A stretch of 64,000 nucleotides of DNA from Thelephora terrestris (taxonomy: Eukaryota; Basidiomycota; Agaricomycetes; Thelephorales; Thelephoraceae), in contig WIUZ02000014.1 in the NCBI GenBank assembly GCA_015956445.1, forward strand, positions 806,001 through 870,000. The letters are read 5' to 3'. A model generated the notes under the pieces. The model made no database searches. It was not told the DNA's origin and worked only from the letters and a program-made list of their open reading frames with translations. Below are positions 45,944 to 57,449 of the stretch, piece after piece (the first letter of the stretch is position 1; the number at the start of each line of letters is the position of its first letter). Made by a program: the position numbers and the translations under genes.

Positions 45944-48082
45944 AATGGATGAGTAGATGGTTGGTGGGATTGTTGTCTTGGGAAGAAGGGAGTTTGATGG
46001 ATCCAATGGCCGGTTTGCACTACGCTTTATTCGACCCGCGACAGCGCCCGCGCCCTATTCGCCATTGGCTCGGCCCATCGTTTCACCGGTCCAGACTCCT
46101 CTACATTCGCCTTCGACATTCGCGCCCCACTCGGCCCTTTGTTGTCCCGATCGCACGAACTGACGCGTCGTCCCCTCATTGGTTCACCCTTGCATGTGAT
46201 ATTATCCTTTGTCATTCCTTTCCCACACGACGTCATGACCCCTTTCTTATTCTCTCACGAACCCTGATCCATTAGTCATTCCCTTATCATTTCAATTCTA
46301 TACTCCGGGCCGCTTACTGTTCATGTTTACTCTCGGCCCTTCTTTGTTCCGAGTTATTATTAGATAGGGTTATCTATGTCCCGGCCACTCTCTTATATAA
46401 GTACCAGTAGAGTAGCTGAGGACTCCCCATCTTTGATATCTCGGGAAGTCCTCTTCTCCTTGCAGCATCGGTGTATTTGCTGTAGGCCACTGAAGAGCTT
46501 ATCGAGTAACTCCTTGAACCGTTCGCTCTCCTCTCTCACTCAGTCTTGCTCCTTAATCGGTGTTTGAAGCGAGCTCGGACACGACATCGAGTTCCGCACT
46601 GCTCTTTGGATCAAGTCATCAGTTTGAGGCGCCATCCTCGGGCTCCTGTATCTGCCCTCAGAAGACGATAGGGATTTACCTGATAGAGGCTCGGCACTCC
46701 TGCTGTGAATTCGGACAACCTACCGGAGAACGCTCGTCCATCGCGTTTTGGACCACGTAGACTTTGGGTGGATATAGGGAAGTCGTTCCCCCTTTGCCCC
46801 ATTGTTTCTTGTTGGTTGGAGTTGCGACTCACCAACAGCACTGGTACCTGAAGGGCGAAGAGTGGCCCTGACAATCTCCTCATAACGGGGTCCGGCGACG
46901 AGCTCGGGATCTTGGGTGCGGGCGGGCCAAAAGAACCGAGAGGGTGAGGGCGCAGAGGGGATGAGCACCAGTAGGTCATAGAAGCCTTTGTGCAGTATGG
47001 TGCTGCCTCGCAGAGTGATGGAACGGTGAGAGGCACAGAATCGCTTGTGTCCATATCCGGCAGTGAGTGCAGGGTGTCACGTGAAAAATCTTTATTCGTG
47101 TCCGAGTCCTATTGCAGACGCTGCGTTCTGTTTTCATGAGCTTCGTGAGTGTGTTCTGAGGAGGTCGATGGCTGAACGGTGATAAATTGATCAATGTTGT
47201 GAAGTGATCCCTGAAAAATGGAACGAGAGTGGATTTCTTTTATGAAACTTTTGTACAAAAGCGAAAGCGTGATATGCACGTAGTTGAAGCGGTGCAAGAC
47301 CCCATCCACTGGTGTTTCATCTTTTCTTCGGCAAGTTCTTTGTGCGGGGATTGCCGACGGTATTTAAACTGTGTGATATCAAAGTGTCAAAGAAACCCTA
47401 AACTGGAACCTAGCCGCCTTTTTCGTTTGCTCAGTCGACCCGATCCAGTACTTGCATCAATCCCTGCTTCTAACAATGTATTGGTACATTCCGACGCAGG
47501 AACAAATATTTGGTCAACGCAATTGGCGCTTGCTCTCTTCCTTACGTGCTCAGAGCATATACATATTTGAATTCCCTCATTACATGATGCAACCGCACGG
47601 CAAAATTCAATCACCTCGTGCCAGCCACTCGCAGCGGCCGGAAATCGATGATCCACACCAGCGGAATCTGTGCCGTATTACTATCCTCGCAACCGCCCGT
47701 CACGTACTTTGTATATTTAACGCAATGTCCCTCCTTTAAGCCGATGATTTCTCCTCCGCGCGACATCTGCGAGACCCTTCGGCCACCATCCCGTGCTGCC
47801 CACTCTTAGACTCCTTCCTACTCCCTACTCACATCAAACACTCTGTGTTTCGATTGACCAAGATCAGCCACAAGTTCGCCGCGTGGACCGGGAGTTCTTT
47901 TCACGGCACACTCCCAATAGGTCGCCGAATCAGGTGTTGAAGCCAAGGTCTGTACTTTAAGGCAACTACATGTGATATCTACCGGATCCATCCCCCTTCC
48001 TCACCTCAATAATACACCTGCCTGCACGCAGAACGTCGTCTATCCGTCCAAGGATGACAACTGATTAGAGGGTTGAGAGTAC
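45944..48082. other. 2.1-kb stretch with only a possible gene fragment
   Basis: On the minus strand, 46968-46720 reads RFFWPARTQDPEL and PRYEEIVRATLRPSGTSAV, and after an intron-like gap VYVVQNAMDERSP. This looks like a piece of a real gene without a start. A TTATATAAG lies at about 46393. The last 200 bp (about 47880-48080) match the region upstream of kinase D exon 2, so the duplication of kinase E included 5' sequence. Confidence 0.4.
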
Positions 48083-50204
48083 TTGGGAACAGGTTCTGTC
48101 CGCAATGAAATCTGTAAAGCGCCCAAGAGTACTTTCCTAATCTTACTCACTTCTTCCAACACAAGGTCTTGGGAATCCCCAAACATTCTCACCGAGATGC
48201 TGGCATCACAAGAAGGTGTGAACGCCACATTGTCCTTGCAGGGCGAAGATGCGTCGACCCTCTTGGATATCCTCGATCAGGTGAGCAGACCGGCGGGTGT
48301 CTAGGTATGCCATTTGATTATGCCCACACAGGCTTTCGAGGCACCGAACATGCCCCTTGATCTCCGGAGAAGGAGTGTCCGCACCCTCCGGAGAGTTTGT
48401 GGCCTACAGACCACTCTCCCACGTTCTTGCATCCTCTCCGAAAATGTCTCGAAGGAAGGAGATTTCGCGTTCGCCTCTGGTGGTCTCGCAGACACCTGGA
48501 AAGGCAACCACGATGGGAATCCCGTCTGCATCAAGGCATTCCGTACGTACACTGCTGACGCCTTGATAGAAATAAGAAAGGTTTGCAGACGATGATTTTA
48601 TACTGACTGTATCATGATTTTGACGATCATTCGTGGCAGCGCCTATTCCAAGAGGTTGTAGTATGGCGACGCCTATCCCACCCTAATGTCCTCCCCGTTT
48701 TGGGTATCTCTCCCGAGCTTTTCCCTCTATGCATCGTCTCCGAATGGTTGATTGACGGGGACATCCTCGATTTTGTATCGGCCCATCCCAAGGTTAATCG
48801 TCTTCGTCTTGTGCGCCAAGTTTTTGTTTCTCCCTCAATCTTTTAATCCTGAAATATATTTCAAGCTCACAGAAGCAGCGAACGGATTACAGTATCTACA
48901 TTCTGCGAACATTGTCCACAGCGACCTCAAGCCCGTACGTGTCACAGCCAATTTCCGTCAGCTCCCGTTGATCATAGTTCCACACAGACGAACATCCTCA
49001 TCGACAGCAACTGTCATGCTCGCCTCACTGACTATGGACTCATCGCGATTATCTTGGATCCGAGCATTGTCGACCCCGGTGGCACCACACTCCCCCCCGT
49101 GGGCGCTGTTCGATACATGGCACCAGAGCTGCTTTGCCCCTCCCGCTTCAATCTGAAGAATAGCAACCCGACAAGGAAGAGTGACATATACGCGTTGGGA
49201 GTGGTCACATACCTAGTGAGCATCGCGTGTTGTATATTTAGTATGGCAATTAACGGCAGGGTGTAGGTGGTTACAGAACAGCAATACTTCCCTGGGGCAA
49301 CGGACGGTGTGATCATTCACAACGTCGTTGCTGGGAACCGACCAGGCCGACCCACCAGTACCAATGAGTGGGTTTCAGGTGACGTCTGGAACTTCATTTC
49401 CCGCTGCTGGAGTCTCTCCTGGGATTGTCGGCCCGATGTTGAATTCGCAGTAAACACCCTGAACGATGCAACTGATGCATTCGAAGCCAGACGCGCAATC
49501 AATGGCCAAGGGGCTCATAGTGAATCCGGTGCGTTATATGGACATAGACCGCGAACACGGCTCAACTGTTTTAATCAGTTAGTGGACACACGCCGAGCGA
49601 AAATGTGCCAAGGCGTCGATCCAGTGGTACATTTATCCCTGAGGTACTCCAATATTCATCACCGCCTCCGGAAGTTCCCACGACTCCATCTCCATTCGTC
49701 GCTAAAGCGCCTGCAGACCCGAAAGCACAGCGAAGAGAGAGGAAAAGTATGTCTCATTTGTTGGCGTCATGACTGGCGCTGACGACGTTTTTGAAGAACG
49801 CCAAAAGAGGGAATTCAGAACGTGGCACGATTCAACTGGGTTTCACTGGCAGCATGGAGCCCTTGCGTACCATAAGAATGATGTAGTTCGCATATCCTCT
49901 TCCGACGGCATGCTACTACAGATACTTCGGAAGGACCTTGCCCCAGATGACGTAAATTACCTCCAGGAACAGATAGATAGAAAGGTACAGCGCAAAGTAA
50001 CTTTTTATCCTTTCTGCACCCTTCCCGATTTACTGACATGGTTTGGAATAGAAGCAGCGGCGGAGTTTACGATCCACCATTCTTGACATTGCTGTTTCTC
50101 ACCATCGAACAGGGTCCAAAGCCTCTACTGAAACAAAACGACCAAATTTCTTCCAGAGGTTTCTGAATCGCATCCCAAACAGAGGGGCGCGGCCTCTCCT
50201 ATAA
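48083..50204 (+). CDS. Protein kinase E fused to an SHD1 domain (5' end uncertain)
   Basis: Paralogue of kinase D with the same exon plan: 48083-48280, 48332-48580, 48640-48810, 48866-48934, 48988-49215, 49267-49528, 49579-49746, 49797-49996, 50052-50204 (566 codons including the stop, in frame). The kinase part has VCIKAF, VHSDLKP, DYG and VRYMAPELL; the SHD1 part has FRTWHDSTGFHWQHGALAYH and VVRISSSDGMLLQI. The glycine loop is altered (ASGGLADTWKG), and HSD/DYG replace HRD/DFG. The first exon of kinase D has no intact counterpart: the homologous 5' sequence at about 47880-48080 meets a stop, so the true start is unknown or the gene is 5'-damaged. It lies 0.6 kb upstream of the biotin ligase gene. 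Confidence 0.75.
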
Positions 50205-50788
50205 CGATTTCGCAACATGAATCACCGTGACCACAACGGACGTTCCTACCATATTATACCGTAGACGTCATTATATACGTACATCTTTAGCGCTGTGTAA
50301 CATACTACTAGAGACGTGTACCTGTGATTGTTGTACATTACATGCCACAGCTAATAGTTTCAAACCCCGTGGACGTTATCGACCTCGAGTTGACGGAAAG
50401 TGATTTTCCGCAGTAGCTGGGAGGCCTCCTTTCTTCAACAGATCCTGCCTCATTCATCACACGGAGGTCACAGGGAAACCTATTGGGTAACATCTGAGTC
50501 TGCGCAGACGCATGCACGGGTATTCGGGCTCAAGCGCTAAGCCTCGTGTTTTCACCGTGACGAGTCTTCTTTCAATGACATCGAGGAGTTGAGAAAAGCG
50601 GTGGAACGGTCTCAGGTTATGCGTCCTCCAATGCGTGGTGCGGGAAATGTTGTGGTAGCATTTGTATATTGCACAAGCAAAGACAAGCAACCGGCAAGAC
50701 AGGAGGGCCAGCGAGGGCTAACTTGGTGGTCAGAAACGAGGAATGATCGCGATGATCGGGCGGGTGACTCGCAGGGTGCCACTGCACC
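50205..50788. other. Intergenic stretch before the biotin ligase gene
   Basis: It holds the 3' UTR of kinase E and the promoter of the next gene. No other feature is seen. Confidence 0.45.
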
Positions 50789-52899
50789 ATGACCGCGAGG
50801 GCAAAAATGAACGTCCTCATCTACTCCGGGCCCGAAGTTGTCCAAACATCGCTCCCACTCCTGACAAACACTATCCGGACTCTCCTCTTACCGAACTACA
50901 CCGTGCAGAGCATCACCCAACACGCGCTGATCAACCACCCTTGGGCGCCTACCTGTGCCCTGCTCGTCATCCCGTCTTTCTCATCGACAACCAGCGGATC
51001 GGAGTTGACGACTCGGGTGTCGAAATATGTAAACGATGGGGGCTTGCTTCTGGCTTTTTCTGTTGGCGCAAGGGGTCGAGCAAAGGACGTTTTGGCGCTT
51101 CCGGCTTCCTATGAACTAGGATCGAGTGGGTCGTCGCCGAGCTTGGACCTCCCTGATTCCGTGGTTGTAGAATTTGCGCCTACGCCGGGTCTGTCCGGGG
51201 GTGGGGGCATGGAAACTGCAACGGTAGAGAGTTCCGCTGGTGATATCCTGACATCGGTCCAATCCCAAATCCCACGTCCACTCTTCACAAATCTCACGGA
51301 TCGACCTAATGTCAGGGTGTTGGGGAGATTCGGGGATGGAGAAGTTGCGGGGATCGGCCTTTCATTTGGTCCTCCCAGATCAGGACGAGCTATACTGTGG
51401 GCCCCAAGGTTGGATCAACCGTTGGTGAAAGTACCTTCGCCAGATCCAGATGAGGAAAAGCGAAGGCTGGGACTCTTGAGAGAGAGTCTGCGGGAGTGTG
51501 GGTTAGAGCTTCCCACCGCGGAAGCCGTATCTGCTAGGGTTCCGACTCCCATGTATTTCGTTGGGGCAGCCCCGGTCGTCGATTCCATCCTCTCTAAGCT
51601 CTCCGTGGACTTCACACGAGAGGCGACGAAGGAACTGAAGGATCAAAACGACACTTTCGTTGTTCACCCTTCCTCTGACACCTTGACGGATCTTCCGGAA
51701 CCAGATGCGACGACGTTGCAGCCGAAACGCATCATCGCTCTTACCAACAATATATTCCCGCCAAGAGAGAAAACTCCCACGTTCGACGTCGCGCTATACC
51801 TGGATGAACTAGCGAAGGGGAAGCAGAGAAGGGATATGGATGACGACTCGGATGCTTGGCCGATCGGGGCGGCCCTAATGTACGGCGAAGTGGTCACAAG
51901 CACACAAACCATGCTGGATAGGTTTGTCCTTATGAGCTCACAACTGTATTATACAACGGGATGACACAGCTGTGCAGGAACCCCAGATTTCTTGCCAACT
52001 TGCCGAACCCTCTCCTCTGCCTCGCGTCTTACCAACTCCAAGGGAGGGGAAGGGGAGCAAACATGTGGTTATCTCCTTATGGGTGCCTTCAGTTCTCACT
52101 CGCCCTGAGGATCCCTTGCGCGAAGGTTCCGATGAACAAACTCGTGTTCTTGCAATATCTCTTCTCGTTGGCGATCGTGGAGGCGTGTAGGGACCAAGCC
52201 GTGCTGGGAAGCTACGGAGAAGCCGTCAAGATCAAGTGGCCGAACGATATTTATGCCGTTTTCGGTGAGGGAGAGCACAGAGAACTAAAGAAAATCGGCG
52301 GAGTGTTGGTGAACACTGGGATAATCAACAAGGATTCTCAGATCGTGATTGGTAGGCACCGAGTTGATTCCTGTTCTTGACGACCTTGCTGAATGCTGCG
52401 TAGTAGGGTGTGGCCTGAACGTCCTTTGTTCACCTCCATTGTGTTCTCTCCTTCAACTGGTTCCACCGGAGGCATCTTTGGAGCTCAGAATGGAGAAGGT
52501 CGCAGCCATGATCATGATCAAGCTCGAACCTCTGCTAAACCAGTGGATCAGCGATGGAGGATCGTTCGAATCTCTCACAGATCTTTACCTGAGAAGGTGG
52601 CTACATTCGTACGTATATCTTCAACTGCGATCGTTCGAGACTTTCGCTCATTCCCACATAGCAACGAGACCGTTGAGTTGACGACGGTGACCCCACCACA
52701 GCGGGTCAAGATCGTTGGGATAACCCCCGACTTTGGCCTGCTACGCACCCTTCCCGTCGGTCGAAGTGGTTCTAGCGGTTATGGCGGGTGGGGATACAGT
52801 GGATACGGAGGGTCAAGCTCGTTCATTGACTTGCAGCCCGATGGTAACAGCTTTGATATTATGGCTGGGTTGATTAAATCCAAGTCCACATCAGCCTGA
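50789..52899 (+). CDS. BPL1: Biotin--protein ligase (holocarboxylase synthetase)
   Basis: Four exons (50789-51921, 51978-52351, 52407-52608, 52662-52899) give 648 residues, close to yeast Bpl1 (690). The N-terminal half is the GATase1-like BPL domain (MNVLIYSGPEVVQTSLP, YVNDGGLLLAFSVGA). The catalytic half starts near EVVTSTQTMLDRNPRFL and contains YQLQGRGRGANMWLSPYGCL, the GRGRxG biotinyl-AMP loop, then VKIKWPNDIYA with the catalytic Lys, and IGCGLNVL. A C-terminal beta domain follows, with a short Gly/Tyr-rich insert (SSGYGGWGYSGYGGS). The enzyme activates biotin with ATP and transfers it to carboxylases such as acetyl-CoA and pyruvate carboxylase. It converges with RPC6, 136 bp away. Confidence 0.94.
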
Positions 52900-53035
52900 C
52901 CAAGCGGGTTCACGCACCCGCATGCCAATGTCAGAGCGACGTCCTGTACAGTGCGTGTACTTATCTTACTATTTCTCGGAAACGGTGTACCACGGACCGG
53001 TCCAGGTCCCCCACTTCTTTCTCAACCGGATACTA

Positions 53036-54814
53036 TCATTCAGCCACTGCTGTCGCGGAGCTTAACCATTCCCCATAATACACACAATCCTTCGCGTTTA
53101 CAGGCCCTCGGTCGTCACAAAAATCGAAGCTCGGACAAGCCGTACATGGCGCTTGCGACCATCCCGGAACTGCACGTTCAGGCCGGATCGCACGGTACAC
53201 ATGAGTCGTCCCCATATTCTCGAAATCGTATTCCTCAAACGGCGCAGGGGAGGATGACCGCTTGGCAGACTTCGAGACATTCGCTTTCGATCTCGATTTG
53301 GAGGAGCTACCTCTGGCACGTCCACGCCTTGAGGATCCATCAGATTCTGTATCAGGGTCGGAAGAAGCGGTGGTGGACTCGTCCTCGGATCGCCCTCTGC
53401 TTTTCGACTTTTTCGACTTTGACCGGGACTGTTTCCTCTTCCGCTTTTCCACTCGGTCTTCATCCTCGTCTTCCTCGCTGTCACTGTCACGGGCTTTGGA
53501 TTTCTTTCGTTTTCGTTTTGGTTCGTCGTCAGAATCGCTGTCCTCGCGTTTCGATCTGCGGCTCTTTTTCCGTGGCGGGGAAGAGGCGTCATCCGTTTCC
53601 GAATCGCTGTCCTGTCGTTTGGAGCTCTTGCTTTTCTTACGACCATCACGGTCCTCGCGGGACCGGTGTCTTCGTTTACTTTTGGAATGACGCTCGGATT
53701 CAGACTCTGGGTCGTCCGCGATAGCCTTTGCGTCCCAGAGAGATGAACCGTACGCAGGAATCTAGGGAAGATACTCGTTAGAGTATAGTCGACGACGGGA
53801 AGGACAACAGAATCACCCGTTCAATTTCTCCGTCGAGAACAAGAACGTTGAGAAGGCTTTCGACGTGCTCAACAGAGAGCGGGGTCTCTGTTATTCTGGA
53901 CTGCTTCAAGAACTGCAGCACATTTTTAGCGTTCGGGTATTCAGGAGGGCTAGAGATCGGGTAGAGTGCTGGTTGGGGTTGGTTTGTACGACGTTTGGGG
54001 AAGGTCTAGGGAAGATTTGGCGCGTTTCAAGATCAAGAGGATTACTCGACGTACCTTGTCCTGAATCAGCCGAAGACAGGCGTTGCATAAAAGCTTGATG
54101 AATTCCGTGTCAAGTTCGTTGTCTGTGTACCAGGGACCTCCTGTGAGCTCCACAGAAGGGTCGAGGTGGGAAAGCATGTAGATTTTGCGGGTTGGGTGCT
54201 AAGCAGGACGTTTGGGTCAAACGGGGAGGGTAAGGGGTTCAGAAGTCTATGGCTACCTTGACGGATTTGACAGCTTTGATCAGTTGCTTTTGGGTCAAAG
54301 TCTTGATACACCTATCGATAACCGTTTGGTGTAGGTCGGTCTTTCCCTTGAGGTGTTTGGTCCAGATACCTATCCCGACTGAGCACGGCGCGTGGAATAA
54401 GAAAAGATCAAGAACGCACCCTCATTTCCGGCTGCTTTAATATGACCCAACACAAGGCTCTCCTCCCCGCCGAGATCTTTGGTTCTGAAGTATCAATCGT
54501 GAGTATTCCGCGATACGGCAAGCCGACGACGTACGCGTTCATCTCGTTCTTTGCGACAGCGCGAAACGACACGGTGCCCTGGTTGTCCTTGAGCATCTTG
54601 AATAGGCCCACTCCGAGGAGGAAGTTTATCGCGTTTTCGCGCATCTTGGTGTCTGGGATGAGCGCCTCGGACTGCTTGATGGTTATCACCTGGAAAAAAT
54701 CGAGGTAAGGCTTCGGACGATGGTCTAAATAGCAGGCAGACATGCCTTTTTGGGGTCGACTAACGCAGCCTGGTGGAGTTTCCTCTCCAGTTCGTTGGGA
54801 GGTCGCGCGGTCAT
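53036..54814 (-). CDS. RPC34: RNA polymerase III subunit RPC6/Rpc34 with an expanded linker (486 aa)
   Basis: Seven exons (54814-54746, 54689-54535, 54484-54420, 54369-54257, 54198-54055, 54005-53817, 53761-53036) sum to 487 codons. The winged-helix part shows INFLLGVGLFKMLKDNQGTV, HIKAAGNEGIWTKHLKGKTD, KQLIKAVKSVK and ELTGGPWYTDNELDTEFIKL, all typical of RPC6. The end, CTACPSFDFCDDRGPVNAKD followed by CVYYGEW, is the Cys-rich 4Fe-4S motif of the family. Between them sits a Lys/Arg/Ser/Asp-rich linker of about 140 residues absent from yeast and human proteins (about 317 residues). RPC6 helps TFIIIB recruit Pol III and open promoters. Intron 1 (54690-54745) appears to use a GC donor (AAG|GCATGT). 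Confidence 0.92.
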
Positions 54815-54977
54815 TTTGGCGTTCCGGGATAAGATGGCGGATTATGTAAGTGGCTCTCAGCTCGAATTTCGGCCACAGCCAGCCAGGTTACTCGACGAAG
54901 ATTGCACAACACGTTGGTGAGATACAAAAGTCTACGTATTTATGGAGTTACTGGACGAGGATACAACATAGCCAACA

Positions 54978-56339
54978 CTACATGACAATACATCTCTTAA
55001 CGTCTGCAGCTTTCTTACGAAGTTCAGCCATCGTCTTCTTCAGAGTCGCAATCTGTGACGCGTTTTCGCGTCCATCGCGTTCGAGCTCCTTCACCCTCTC
55101 CTCGTACTTCCGTAACTCGGCCTCGTATCCCGCCTGGATCCGCGACATCTGCGCCTCAAACCTGGTGTTTATCCTTTCCTCCATCTCGCGCCGGGCCCCT
55201 TCAAACTTGGACTGCATCTCCGCAGAGTCTTTCTGGAGTTTTCCCAGCCTTTCTTCCATCCTCTTCTTCTCTTCCAGCAACTCTTCCTTAGACTCTTCAT
55301 CCTTCTCCTCCATCGCCTTCCGCATGTTCTCCTCCAGCTCTCTCATTTCCCTCTCATGTTTTTCTACCAATTCGCGGATCTCCCGGTTCAGTTCTGCTCC
55401 TGCCCCTGTCTGTCCAATGTCCTTTCTTTCATCGATCAACTCGCGTTGAATCTTTAGGACGATGGGCTGGTTCTTGAGAACCTCTCGCAATATCGCTCGT
55501 GCGGACTCGGGTGTGTTGTTATGGCGGTGCACCTGTGCGCCCTTGTCAATCGCGGTTTTGAAATGCTCGTCCCTGAGTTGTTGTTCTCTGGCTGCCCCAA
55601 GCTGAGGGTTTACCCGTCCCCACATGTTCGTCATAAGGATGACGTTCTTCAACGTCTTCTCCCCGCAGAGTTCCCTAAACATCCGGAAATTCTTGACCGC
55701 CAGGCCTCCAAACTTGTCGTCTGAAATACGGTGGACGTAGATGACTCCTGCGAGTTTCGCCCCAGCCGAATATCTGAATATCTCAGCCCATCGAGCTCAG
55801 GAATTTGGATTTCATACAGTTTGACTCACGATTCTCCCAGAAACGCTGCGATCGACTTCAACACGTCTGTATCGCTCATGTGGGTATCGTCGAATCCCGG
55901 AGTGTCGATGAGCACAACTCGTCGGCCGTCTAGTATGAACTCTACAGACTCTTGAATCTCGGATGTACAGGAGTTGAGGTCTTCCCCAACTTTAAGATGA
56001 GACCTGCTCGCTAGGTTCACGAACTGTAATTGCGTTTGTTAGATTTGGCGTTGAAATAGATCGAACGGGGCGTTCCGCCGTACTGTAGTTTTCCCACTCC
56101 CGGTGACCCCTAACACGCTACGCCAAAGGTTAGCCGCCTCGAACGTTATCCGAGACGTAGACTACACACGCGATGAGCGCTGGAGGATCTTCGGAGTATT
56201 TCATGAACGGGTCATCGGTCGGTGACCAGCCGCCGCTCTCAAGGTCATCTGGTGTAGAGAAGGTGTCGACATTCGTATAACCGTCGGGCGTGAGCTGACC
56301 GGATCCGTCCTGGGTTGAGAGCCACATGTCCATGTCCAT
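54978..56339 (-). CDS. GIMAP/AIG1-like P-loop GTPase K with CaaX tail (397 aa)
   Basis: Exons 56339-56170, 56117-56084, 56023-55830 and 55773-54978. An Asp/Ser-rich start (MDMDMWLSTQDGSG) leads to PPALIA at the end of exon 1; the 34-nt exon 2 encodes VLGVTGSGKTT; exon 3 holds VVLIDTPGFDDTHMSD; exon 4 holds VILMTNMWGRV and a long Glu/Arg/Lys-rich coiled coil. The last residues are CIVM, a CaaX box whose Met favours farnesylation. It starts a minus-strand run of four related units (K, a remnant, M, N) and is the mirror image of the plus-strand GTPases at 27-33 kb. Nucleotide binding and membrane attachment are inferred from motifs. Confidence 0.87.
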
Positions 56340-56539
56340 GGGTGTGGTAGTAGGGAAAAGCGTGGCGTATCATCTGGCAGGCGCCCTCACCTCAACGTCC
56401 CATCTGCTCCGCGTGCAACCCACGACATACGGCCAAGTGGTTTACGTAACTTCTGACCCAGGTCTCGCACCACGTCGATGCGGGAGCGATTGGACAAAGC
56501 TATAAGTATGGCCCGAGTTTGCATGGTCACAAAACTCCA

Positions 56540-57275
56540 ACTGTTATCCCTCCCCTAGAAGATCCTGCGTGGTCCTCTTCAAATTCTCGATCTCGATCAC
56601 ATTCTTCTGTCCCTTGCGCTCCAGTTCTTCCACCCTGGCCTCGTGTTTCGCTATCTTTTCCTCCATCTCACTTTGAGCTGCTGCGAGCTCAGACTGTATC
56701 CGGGTACACTCTTTTTGGAGCTTCTGCATCCCCTTCTCTCATGCCAGCTCCCGGCACAAGTCTTTTTTCTTTTTCTTTGATCGGCTCTCGTCTGCTTGTC
56801 TCCAGCTCCCCGAGACATCCCTTTGGTACTCTTCTATCACCTCAAGAACCTCCCGGCTTAGCTCTACCCCTGTCTCTGTCTGCCCGATGTTCTTGCGTGC
56901 AATCTAGCTCTCTGATTTCCCTCTGGTACTTCTCTACCACTTCACGGATCTCTCGGGGTCAGTTCTGCCCCAGCTCCCGTCCTCTTCAATCTTTTTTCCT
57001 TCTTCAACCAATTCATGTCTAATTTTGAAAAAAAAACCGGCTGGTTCCCGATTATCTCTCGAAGGATCGCCTGTGCGGACTCAGGTGTATTGTCGTGGCG
57101 CCCCTCTCGATCGCGGCCTGGGAGTGCTCGACCTTGAGCGCTTGGTCGTGTGGATACACACACCTAACTAGGATTGTTGACTTGAAGGTACGAGTGCAAG
57201 CCCAAGTATAGATGCTGATACCACCTGGAGACCGAAGAGATGCCCACAGTTTACCCGCCCTCGCTTTCAAATTCT
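56540..57275 (-). pseudogene. GTPase remnant L (chimeric, no G domain)
   Basis: Reading the minus strand, 57270-57180 resembles the tail-anchor end of GTPase N (KLWASLRSPGGISIYTWACT versus SLWASLRYPARIAIS). This is followed by the middle and coiled-coil part of a CaaX-type paralogue (NTPESAQAILREIIGNQPV, then EKIAKHEARVEELERKGQKN). Frames are broken several times, and the Walker A, G3 and TNMW segments are absent. It looks like a junction left by unequal recombination between two paralogues, and then decay. Confidence 0.7.
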
Positions 57276-57449
57276 CGTGTTCTGCATTCGTGTTCTCCGA
57301 CCCGTTGACTCTCAGACCTTGGAAGTCCGTCGATCCTCCGAGGCCGCCACCCGCATACTAGTTTCCCTCTGCCTATGACTTTTGGCCCGGTGTTTTCACC
57401 GATCTGTTTCTAGAGCGATAATATACGTGTACTGTACAAAATGGCCAAG

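Noticed and set aside
46020-46560. TATA-bearing, pyrimidine-rich block upstream of the coiled-coil gene that might suggest a long terminal repeat
   Set aside because: No matching second copy, no defined ends and no element genes are seen in the window.
48097-48138. ATG at about 48104 as the start of kinase E
   Set aside because: It lies in another frame and stops after a few codons.
52349-52681. Separate small gene inside the biotin ligase
   Set aside because: Its frame is the third exon of the ligase read through its introns.
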